DNA of 9,490 nucleotides from JAZDFH01 sp043808035 (lineage in GTDB: Bacteria; Patescibacteriota; Minisyncoccia; UBA6257; Colwellbacteraceae). A model generated the notes under the pieces. The model made no database searches and had not been told where the DNA came from. It was given only the letters and a program-made list of their open reading frames with translations. Below, piece after piece: positions 1 to 5,074 of this stretch; within the stretch, counting starts at the first letter, position 1; the number at the start of each line of letters is the position of its first letter. Position numbers and translations under genes: made by a program. The DNA lies in contig JAZDFH010000076.1 in NCBI GenBank assembly GCA_043808035.1, positions 1-9,490 on the forward strand, read 5' to 3'.

Positions 1-29
1 ACTCGTAATGTGATTATCGTTCATTGTTA

Positions 30-57
30 TTGTCATTAATACTCATGGTATGATAAT
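30..57 (+). promoter_or_regulatory. Possible sigma70-type promoter at the left edge
   Basis: TTGTCA (30-35) and GATAAT (52-57) are separated by 16 nt. The overlapping TGG-TATGAT (46-54) could act instead as an extended -10. Transcription would start near 64, just ahead of the terminator at 66-90, so most transcripts would be very short unless they read through. A perfect 9-bp inverted repeat (10-18 with 52-60) overlaps the -10. AT-rich sequence gives such matches easily, so this is tentative. Confidence 0.3.
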
Positions 58-65
58 CACCCAGC

Positions 66-90
66 AAAAAGGAGCTTTCAGCTCCTTTTT
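66..90 (+). terminator. Intrinsic terminator
   Basis: A perfect hairpin has an A5 flank and GGAGCT (71-76), loop TTC, AGCTCC (80-85) and T5. With the A-T flanks paired, the stem is 11 bp. This is a textbook Rho-independent terminator and, because A and T tracts flank both sides, it could work in both directions. No gene end is visible upstream within the window, so the transcript it terminates is not known. Confidence 0.75.
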
Positions 91-315
91 GTGTTGGAAT
101 GGGTTTTTATTTCAGGCTACTTGTGTGTTGGACAAGACTATGCATTTACAATTGGCATTAATCACGGTAGAATGAGTGGACAAATGGTGGATCATCTACA
201 TATCCACGTTTTGCCGCGTTTTAAAGACGATGGAGGTAAATCTATTCATTCAGTAGTGAATAATAAGCCGCATGAGTCGATTAAAGCGATGAGAGAGAAG
301 ATAATACAAAAATAA
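91..315 (+). pseudogene. Truncated HIT-family protein, C-terminal half only
   Basis: The reading frame carries the second half of a HIT (histidine triad) nucleotide hydrolase/transferase: a TIGINHG strand, a GQ turn and the triad motif HLHIHVLP, in which the middle histidine of the H-x-H-x-H set is normally the catalytic nucleophile. A KDDGG loop and an HSVVNN segment follow. Family members are usually about 110-150 residues and start with a strand-rich half holding the conserved proline/lysine nucleotide-binding region. That half is absent. The frame has a stop at 37-39, and the only candidate start, GTG at 91, directly follows the T-run of a terminator with no close Shine-Dalgarno site. Residues before about 20 do not resemble HIT. 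The stop lies 3 nt before rpsU. Either a decayed gene missing its 5' end or an assembly or rearrangement junction is likely; a functional half-HIT is less likely. Confidence 0.7.
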
Positions 316-318
316 TAC

Positions 319-534
319 ATGGGAATTGTAACAAAAAAGAGAGAAGGAGAATCGACTAATTCACTTGTTTATCGTTTTACGAAAAAGATGCGTCAGAGTG
401 GCATTTTAAAAGAAGCGAAGAAACGACGATTTCATGATCGTACAATAAATAAGAATAAGCGTCGGTTGTCTGCAATATATCGTTCAGAGAAAAAGGAAAA
501 GATAGAAGAATCTCGGAAGGCAGGTCTTCTCTAA
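319..534 (+). CDS. rpsU: Small ribosomal subunit protein bS21
   Basis: The 71-residue, strongly basic protein has the bS21 pattern: an N-terminal KKREGES segment, then a helix with YRFTKKMRQSG and a second helix ILKEAKKRRF, followed by a lysine/arginine-rich tail. bS21 sits on the 30S platform near the 3' end of 16S rRNA and helps mRNA base-pair with the anti-Shine-Dalgarno sequence during initiation. Length is close to the family norm of about 60-70. The ATG at 319 fits the usual start, but only scattered purines lie upstream (GAGAGAAG about 18 nt away), so there is no convincing Shine-Dalgarno site. A GATAAT at 300-305 could be a weak -10, without a good -35. It follows the HIT fragment by 3 nt and is followed by a highly structured 200-nt gap. 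Confidence 0.95.
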   Translation: MGIVTKKREGESTNSLVYRFTKKMRQSGILKEAKKRRFHDRTINKNKRRLSAIYRSEKKEKIEESRKAGLL

Positions 535-544
535 AAGCTTACTC

Positions 545-662
545 AATATTTCATGTCGAGCTTAAACTTTCAAAGTTTTGAGCGAAAATCGAGATATTAT
601 GACGGTATTTCAACAATATGCAGTCGAAATTTTGAAACTTCGGCCGACAAGCGCGCTTTTTT
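545..662 (+). promoter_or_regulatory. Structured intergenic RNA element between rpsU and yqeY
   Basis: Arms 554-581 and 624-649 form a long imperfect inverted repeat. I count 24 pairs including three G-U, with one C-C mismatch, a single bulge at 559 and a small internal loop at 563-564/641. Inside it, 594-598 pairs with 615-619. An alternative local fold uses 560-568 with 574-583 (about 9 bp, one bulge) closed by 545-552 with 591-598 (8 bp). The two folds exclude each other. The element ends in GCGCGC and T6 (651-662), and 652-661 can pair with the 5' arm of the terminator at 698-725. It could be a leader/attenuator for yqeY-ybeY-ftsA-ftsZ, a 3' end structure for rpsU mRNA, or a palindromic repeat unit. 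No known riboswitch class is recognised. Confidence 0.45.
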
Positions 663-697
663 ATCTATGCGATGAAATCTTGAACAGGCTCTAAAAT

Positions 698-725
698 AAA
701 AGGCGCGAATAATCGCGTTTTTTTT
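698..725 (+). terminator. Intrinsic terminator just before yqeY
   Basis: CGCGA (704-708), loop ATAA, TCGCG (713-717), then T8 (718-725). The stem extends outward through two G-U and four A-T pairs to 698. It would end the rpsU transcript, but it stops only 9 nt before the yqeY ATG. No promoter fits between them, so yqeY must rely on readthrough or on regulated antitermination; the 5' arm 698-707 can alternatively pair with 652-661. Confidence 0.75.
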
Positions 726-734
726 ACTATTATT

Positions 735-1175
735 ATGAATACTACACGAGAAAGAATTATTAATGATATAAAAATCGCTCTTAAAGGGGGAGATCGAATG
801 GTTGTGGAGACATTACGTATGCTTCAATCGGAGATTAATAATGCAGCAATTGCAAAGCGTAGTACCAAAATGGAATTATGCGAAGAAGATGTTATTACGG
901 TCATTAAAAAAGAGGTAAAAAAGAGGAAAGAGAGTATTACTATATATAGTAATGCGGGCAGGAATGATCTTGCTTCAAAAGAGACAGTCGAGCTTGAAGT
1001 TTTAAAAATGTATCTTCCCCAAGAAATGGAGGTAGCGGACATAGAACGTATAGTCAAAGAAGTTATCAGTGGTGGCGTAAATAATTTTGGAGATATCATG
1101 AAGACTGTTTTGCATAAAACTGCCGGCATGGCGGATGGGAGGACTATTAGTGAGATTATTAAACGAAATTTATGA
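735..1175 (+). CDS. yqeY: GatB/YqeY domain protein
   Basis: The 146-residue protein matches the YqeY family over its full length: an N-terminal helix ending in VVETLRMLQSEINNA, a KKEVKKRKESI helix, a GRNDLASKE turn, LKMYLPQE and a C-terminal GMADGRTISEIIK. The fold equals the C-terminal tail domain of GatB, the amidotransferase subunit that makes Gln-tRNA/Asn-tRNA, where it contacts tRNA. Stand-alone YqeY proteins are thought to have a tRNA-related role, but the exact function is unsettled. The ATG at 735 is kept because the first helix is conserved in the family. It has no Shine-Dalgarno site and directly follows a terminator. An internal ATG at 798 has a GGGGGAG upstream but would delete the first helix. 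The stop overlaps ybeY in an ATGA. Confidence 0.9.
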   Translation: MNTTRERIINDIKIALKGGDRMVVETLRMLQSEINNAAIAKRSTKMELCEEDVITVIKKEVKKRKESITIYSNAGRNDLASKETVELEVLKMYLPQEMEVADIERIVKEVISGGVNNFGDIMKTVLHKTAGMADGRTISEIIKRNL

Positions 1176-1561
1176 AAAAGAGTGAAGAAATACGATTGCG
1201 GTGTCTCTCAATTGATATTTTAGAATTTTTAAAAGTAAAAAATGTTGGTGTTGGTGTCTATGTTATTAACGACAATAAAATGATAGAATTGAACAAACAG
1301 TTTCGGGGGAAGAATGAGACAACGACGGTACTTTCTTTTGAAGCACCTGTAGGATTTCCTCATATTCCCTTTCAAAAGAAGCAAATTGGAGAGATATTTT
1401 TGAGTGCTGATTGTATTGCAAAAAGAGATGAACCAATAGAGTATTTTTTAGCCCATGGTATCCTTCACTTGCTTGGTTTCAGTCATGACAAAAAAAGTGA
1501 TAGAATAGAGATGGGAAAAGAAGAGGATAAGGTATTATTATGGCTCAAAAGCAAGTATTAG
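1172..1561 (+). CDS. ybeY: Endoribonuclease YbeY (rRNA maturation factor)
   Basis: The 129-residue protein has the UPF0054 layout: a TTVLSFE segment (usual TDVLSFP), a GEIFLSAD strand, and the metal-binding motif HGILHLLGFSH, which supplies the H-x3-H-x5-H zinc ligands. YbeY is a single-strand-specific metallo-endoribonuclease involved in 16S rRNA 3' end maturation and ribosome quality control. Length is slightly below the usual 140-170. Its start overlaps the yqeY stop (ATGA at 1172-1175), indicating translational coupling, and its last 22 nt overlap the start of ftsA in another frame. In the family motif the residue before the last histidine is usually Asp (GYDH); here it is Ser. Confidence 0.93.
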   Translation: MKKSEEIRLRCLSIDILEFLKVKNVGVGVYVINDNKMIELNKQFRGKNETTTVLSFEAPVGFPHIPFQKKQIGEIFLSADCIAKRDEPIEYFLAHGILHLLGFSHDKKSDRIEMGKEEDKVLLWLKSKY

Positions 1562-2766
1562 GACTCGATGTGGGATCACGGACAATTAAGGCCGTTATCG
1601 CGGAGAGAAAAGAAGGCGGAAAGATACAAATTACTGACTATATAGTTGGAGAGTCTCGTGGTATTCGGAAAGGTATAGTGGTTGATATGGATGAAGCGAC
1701 AGCTGCTTTGAATACTGTTTTTACAGAAGTAAAACGTCTTTCGAAAGGGGCATTAAAAAATATTTATCTTGGTGTTGGTTGTTCAGATGTGCAAGCACAA
1801 ATTTCTCGCGGTATTGTCGCGGTATCTCGCGCAAATTCTGAAATTCATCTTGATGATGTAACTCGTGTATTACAAGCATCCGAAGCGGTTAACTTGTCTG
1901 CAAATAGGACTATTTTACATACGATTACACGTGAATTTATTGTTGATGGTATTGGTGATATTCAAGACCCTTTGGGAATGGTTGGATCACGTCTTGAAGT
2001 TATGAGTGTCGTTGTTGATATATTTCAGCCGGCGATTAGGAATATTATGAAATGCATTGAAGTGAGTGGGGGCACGATAACGGAGATTATCTTCAGTCCG
2101 TTGGCGGCCGCTGAATCTGTCTTAACTAAAAATCAAAAAGAGTTAGGTGTTGTGATTATCGATATCGGTTATGGTACGACCGGTGTCGCGGTATATGAGG
2201 AAAATAAGTTGTTGCATACTAAGACAATCCCTGTTGGGGCGGGACATATTACGAATGATTTGGCTGTAGCTCTAAAAATACCTGTTGAGGTGGCAGAACG
2301 CATCAAGGTTGCGTATGGCTATGCTGTTTCACGAGAAGTTCCTGTTAAAGAAAATGTTGAATTGCGCAAAATTGATAAAAATTGTAAAGGAAACCCATCA
2401 CGGAAATTTATAGCGGAAATTATAGAAGCTCGGTTAGCGGAGATTTGTGAGCTTGTTAATAATGAATTACAGCGTATAGGAAAAGGCGCACGGTTACCTG
2501 CAGGGGTTGTCTTGGTTGGTGGAGGGGCTAAACTACCCGGTATAGTAGAGTTATTTACCAATGAGATGAAGTTATCTTCTCAGATTGGTTTACCGCAGAC
2601 TTCATTGTTTGAAACATCTCATGAAACGGGGGAGTTATTGGAGTCTCCTGAATATTCGGCTCTTTTAGGGTTGACAGTGTGGAGTGATTTACATGAAAAA
2701 AAACAGAGATCTTTATTAAAAGGTAAGGGGGTATTATTTAGGGTATTAAAGAGTTTTCTTCCGTAA
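1540..2766 (+). CDS. ftsA: Cell division protein FtsA
   Basis: The 408-residue actin-fold ATPase anchors FtsZ filaments to the membrane. Visible elements are the phosphate-1 loop LGLDVGSRTIKAVI (about residues 7-20), the SHS2/1C region around 80-165, the phosphate-2 loop DIGYGTT (from D208), the adenosine motif VGGGAK (326-331), and a C-terminal amphipathic helix GVLFRVLKSFL that matches the membrane-targeting sequence. Length is typical. The ATG at 1540 lies inside the end of ybeY (22-nt overlap), with AAGG at 1529-1532 as a modest Shine-Dalgarno site 7 nt upstream. ftsZ follows after 48 nt. In the second phosphate loop the usual DIGGGTTD reads DIGYGTTG, so the aspartate after the threonines is replaced by glycine; effects on ATP handling are unknown. 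Confidence 0.97.
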   Translation: MAQKQVLGLDVGSRTIKAVIAERKEGGKIQITDYIVGESRGIRKGIVVDMDEATAALNTVFTEVKRLSKGALKNIYLGVGCSDVQAQISRGIVAVSRANSEIHLDDVTRVLQASEAVNLSANRTILHTITREFIVDGIGDIQDPLGMVGSRLEVMSVVVDIFQPAIRNIMKCIEVSGGTITEIIFSPLAAAESVLTKNQKELGVVIIDIGYGTTGVAVYEENKLLHTKTIPVGAGHITNDLAVALKIPVEVAERIKVAYGYAVSREVPVKENVELRKIDKNCKGNPSRKFIAEIIEARLAEICELVNNELQRIGKGARLPAGVVLVGGGAKLPGIVELFTNEMKLSSQIGLPQTSLFETSHETGELLESPEYSALLGLTVWSDLHEKKQRSLLKGKGVLFRVLKSFLP

Positions 2767-2814
2767 AAAGATAATTAGAGGTATAAATAGATACAAAGAA
2801 GTACAGTCATTACT

Positions 2815-4080
2815 ATGGCAAAAGAAGAAATAAAAAATAAAACAAGTAAGAAAGAAAAAAAAGCCGATAAGAGGGAAAAACAACCGACGGTAGGTGTTAA
2901 GGGAGGATGTAATCGTTCTTTTGTGCGTATCAAAGTTGCAGGTATTGGAGGAGGAGGAGGTAACGCAATTACAAGGATGCGGGATGGGTTTATTCGTGGT
3001 GTTGATTTTATTGCCATCAATACAGATGCTCAAGATCTTGAATATTGTGTAGCCAAACAGAGGATTCATATCGGACGTGTTATAACACGTGGTATGGGCG
3101 CAGGAATGGATCCTGAACTTGGGAGGAAGGCCGCGGAGGAAAATAAAGGTGAAATTGCGGAAGCTCTCCGCGACACGGACATAGTGTTTTTAACTGCTGG
3201 TTTTGGAGGTGGTACTGGGACAGGTGCTACTCCTGTTATTGCTGATATTGCTAAAGAAAGTGGTATTTTGACGGTTGCTGTGGTGACTAAGCCATTTTCA
3301 TTTGAAGGTGCGGCGCGGATGCGTATTGCGGAAGATGGTATAGCGGAGTTACGTAATAAGGTTGACACGTTACTCGTTGTTCCCAACGATCGGATTTTTA
3401 ATATTATTGATAACGATACACCGATAATAAAAGCATTTGAAAAAATTGATGAAATTTTAAAAAGTGCAGTTCAAGGAATCGCTGAGATGATCTCATCTGC
3501 AGGTCTTATTAATGTTGATTTTGCCGATGTTCGTGCGATTATGGCGAATGCGGGGGAGGCGGTGATTGGTGTTGGTACCTCAAGTGGACAGGGGCGGGCC
3601 ATGAAGGCGGTCAAGCAATCTATAACATCACCGTTACTTGAACGGACGATCGAAGGGGCCCGTGGTGTTTTATTTGCGGTTGCGGGGGGTAGGGATCTGA
3701 AGATGTCTGAAATTAATGAATCTGCTCGGGCGATTACTGATGTTATTGATTCGAACGCAAAAATTATTTTTGGTGCATATCATGATCGAAAATTGAAAGC
3801 CGGACAAATTAAGGTTGTCTTGGTGGCAACCGGCTTCGACGGTATGGCATTCTCAAGAGCAGGGGCTCATCCTCTCGAGTTGTTTGCTCCAGAGGTGAAG
3901 GCATCTTTGCTTGCGGAAGAGCGGTTAGAAAAGGAATCACGAGGTAAAAAAGTAGAGGAGACGGTATCAGAAATTATGTCATCGACGGATGAAGAACCCA
4001 TAGATCAAAAAACTGAAATGGGAGAAATTGAGGAAGATATATGGGGTGTTCCAGCTTTTTTACGGAGGAAGAAACGATAG
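2815..4080 (+). CDS. ftsZ: Cell division protein FtsZ
   Basis: The 421-residue tubulin-like GTPase forms the Z-ring. It contains the N-terminal glycine loop IKVAGIGGGGGNA (39-51), the NTD segment at 69-71, the tubulin signature GGGTGTG (131-137), the T7 catalytic loop NVDFADV (233-239) that completes GTP hydrolysis in the next subunit, a variable acidic linker (about 365-407), and a C-terminal peptide DIWGVPAFLRRKKR that fits the FtsA-binding tail. The N-terminus is longer than usual: about 38 residues precede the first strand, and residues 2-23 hold nine lysines and one arginine. The ATG at 2815 has only a weak AAAGAAG 13 nt upstream. A GTG at codon 37 would remove the extension but leave almost nothing before the first strand. 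Co-transcription with ftsA is likely. Confidence 0.97.
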   Translation: MAKEEIKNKTSKKEKKADKREKQPTVGVKGGCNRSFVRIKVAGIGGGGGNAITRMRDGFIRGVDFIAINTDAQDLEYCVAKQRIHIGRVITRGMGAGMDPELGRKAAEENKGEIAEALRDTDIVFLTAGFGGGTGTGATPVIADIAKESGILTVAVVTKPFSFEGAARMRIAEDGIAELRNKVDTLLVVPNDRIFNIIDNDTPIIKAFEKIDEILKSAVQGIAEMISSAGLINVDFADVRAIMANAGEAVIGVGTSSGQGRAMKAVKQSITSPLLERTIEGARGVLFAVAGGRDLKMSEINESARAITDVIDSNAKIIFGAYHDRKLKAGQIKVVLVATGFDGMAFSRAGAHPLELFAPEVKASLLAEERLEKESRGKKVEETVSEIMSSTDEEPIDQKTEMGEIEEDIWGVPAFLRRKKR

Positions 4081-4219
4081 CTTTTTTTGGTATAAAAAAA
4101 CACTTCATGAATGGTAAAGAAAAATTATTAAAAATCAAAGCTGCAGCGTAGTTACTCGGGGAGGACAAAAACACATTGAGGAATGGATAAAAAGAGGGGA
4201 AGATAAAGGTTAATTTAAC

Positions 4220-4225
4220 AGGAGG
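4220..4225 (+). promoter_or_regulatory. Strong Shine-Dalgarno site for the first nucleotidyltransferase
   Basis: AGGAGG lies only 3 nt before the ATG at 4229 and 6 nt before the next in-frame codon TTG (4232). The ideal spacing for TTG leaves a small doubt about which codon starts; the products differ by one residue. It shows that this organism does use Shine-Dalgarno pairing. Confidence 0.7.
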
Positions 4226-4228
4226 ATT

Positions 4229-4648
4229 ATGTTGGAACGAAAAGTTATCGCATTCGGAGTCTTCGACGGATTTCACGATGGGCACAAACATTTTTTATAT
4301 GAGGCCTCTCGACAGGGTGATTTTTTGATTGTTGTGGTTGCTCGCGATGAGGTGGTGCGACACCTCAAAAACTGTTCGCCGCAGTATTCTTTAAAAGAAC
4401 GGGTTGCCGCATTGGAGGATACTGAAATAGCGGATATGGTTATTCCGGGAGATAGAAAAATCGGTTCATGGCAAGTTTTGCGGCATGAACGCCCGCATAT
4501 TGTTGCAACGGGGTATGATCAATTTTTGATAAGAAAAAGTATTGAGGATGTGTTTACTCCTGACCAACGTTTTTTTGAGATCGTGACAGTGAGTCCTTAT
4601 AAGGCTGGCAGATATCACTCAAGTTTATTGTTTAATGATGATGAATAG
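4229..4648 (+). CDS. Cytidylyltransferase-like nucleotidyltransferase (catalytic copy)
   Basis: The 139-residue protein has the HIGH-superfamily nucleotidyltransferase fold seen in glycerol-3-phosphate cytidylyltransferase and archaeal-type FAD synthetase. Seen directly: strand VIAFGVFDGF, then the catalytic H-x-G-H as H16-D17-G18-H19, a second strand LIVVVARDE, ER before the dimer helix, a RPHIVATGYDQ strand, and a C-terminal YHSSLL that sits where the family has its S-[ST]-T nucleotide-binding signature. Members transfer CMP or AMP from a nucleoside triphosphate to a phosphorylated substrate; the VARDE segment is reminiscent of FAD synthetase-like members, but the substrate cannot be decided from sequence. 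It follows ftsZ by 148 nt and is followed by a degenerate paralogue. Confidence 0.85.
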   Translation: MLERKVIAFGVFDGFHDGHKHFLYEASRQGDFLIVVVARDEVVRHLKNCSPQYSLKERVAALEDTEIADMVIPGDRKIGSWQVLRHERPHIVATGYDQFLIRKSIEDVFTPDQRFFEIVTVSPYKAGRYHSSLLFNDDE

Positions 4649-4656
4649 GTGACGGT

Positions 4657-4685
4657 TTGTTTTTTGTCAATCGGCACCCTATAAT
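4657..4685 (+). promoter_or_regulatory. Promoter positioned for a leaderless transcript
   Basis: TTGTTT (4657-4662), a 17-nt spacer and a consensus TATAAT (4680-4685). The expected transcription start, 7-8 nt downstream of the -10, falls at 4692-4693, where the next gene's ATG begins at 4693. There is no Shine-Dalgarno site before that ATG, which fits leaderless initiation. It would drive the second nucleotidyltransferase and the downstream serS operon. Confidence 0.6.
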
Positions 4686-4692
4686 TGGTAAT

Positions 4693-5073
4693 ATGAAAAA
4701 GGTTATGATTTTTGGATCATTCGGTGGTACTGAAGAGAGTTATAGCGCGTTACTTGATGAAGCACGGCATCATGGTAATTACCTTATTGTCGTGATTCCC
4801 CAGGATAGCCTTGTTGAGCATTTAACGGGAAAGTTGCCGACTATTGATTTTGCGGAAAGATTTGATAATTTAAAAAAGAATAGCGGTGTTAATGAAATTA
4901 TTATCGACAATGTTGATACAAGTATTCGAGAGATTATCGAGGAGAAGAAACCTGATGTGCTTGCATTTGGCAGCGATCAAGAGGTATTGAAAGAGGCAAT
5001 AGAAGAGATTGTTGAGAGTCTTGGAGAACCGATAGAGGTAAAGGTCTTAAAAAATTTTGAATCAAATACATAA
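4693..5073 (+). CDS. Degenerate nucleotidyltransferase paralogue, probable pseudoenzyme
   Basis: The 126-residue product aligns without gaps to the first 40 or so residues of its upstream neighbour: FGSFGG against FGVFDG, LLDEA against FLYEA, YLIVVIPQD against FLIVVVARD, then AER against KER and KPDVLAFGSDQ against RPHIVATGYDQ. The catalytic H-x-G-H is replaced by E14-E15-S16-Y17, and the protein ends without the C-terminal SSLL signature. The fold is probably kept while nucleotidyl transfer is lost. The frame is open further upstream to about 4657, but that stretch holds the promoter; ATG 4693 aligns with the paralogue's start. No frameshift or internal stop is present, so it appears to be maintained. 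It could be a regulatory or heteromeric partner of the catalytic copy. serS starts 2 nt after its stop codon. Confidence 0.8.
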   Translation: MKKVMIFGSFGGTEESYSALLDEARHHGNYLIVVIPQDSLVEHLTGKLPTIDFAERFDNLKKNSGVNEIIIDNVDTSIREIIEEKKPDVLAFGSDQEVLKEAIEEIVESLGEPIEVKVLKNFESNT

Positions 5074-5074
5074 T

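Noticed and set aside
553..675. A 40-codon + strand ORF (ATG at 553) inside the rpsU-yqeY gap
   Set aside because: No Shine-Dalgarno site or promoter, and the same bases are better explained by the long inverted repeat. It ends without resembling any known protein.
824..1129. Long minus-strand ORFs opposite yqeY, ftsA, ftsZ, serS and other genes
   Set aside because: They lie entirely within clearly identified + strand genes, have low-complexity Ser/Phe/Ile-rich products and lack start signals; they are shadows of codon bias.
798..1175. yqeY starting at ATG 798 behind GGGGGAG
   Set aside because: It would delete the conserved first helix of the YqeY family; ATG 735 gives the full-length protein.
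2671..2699. TTGACA at 2671-2676 as a -35 for an ftsZ promoter
   Set aside because: At 17 nt spacing the -10 would be TGAAAA, and the other AT-rich candidate, TATAAA at 2782, has no -35. No convincing ftsZ promoter.
4082..4100. T7-GGTAT-A7 after ftsZ as a terminator
   Set aside because: The stem is only A-T pairs and the T-run is on the 5' side, so it does not have the form of an intrinsic terminator on the + strand.
5057..5074. serS starting at TTG 5057
   Set aside because: It would overlap the preceding gene and add six residues before the conserved MLDI N-terminus; ATG 5075 fits the family.
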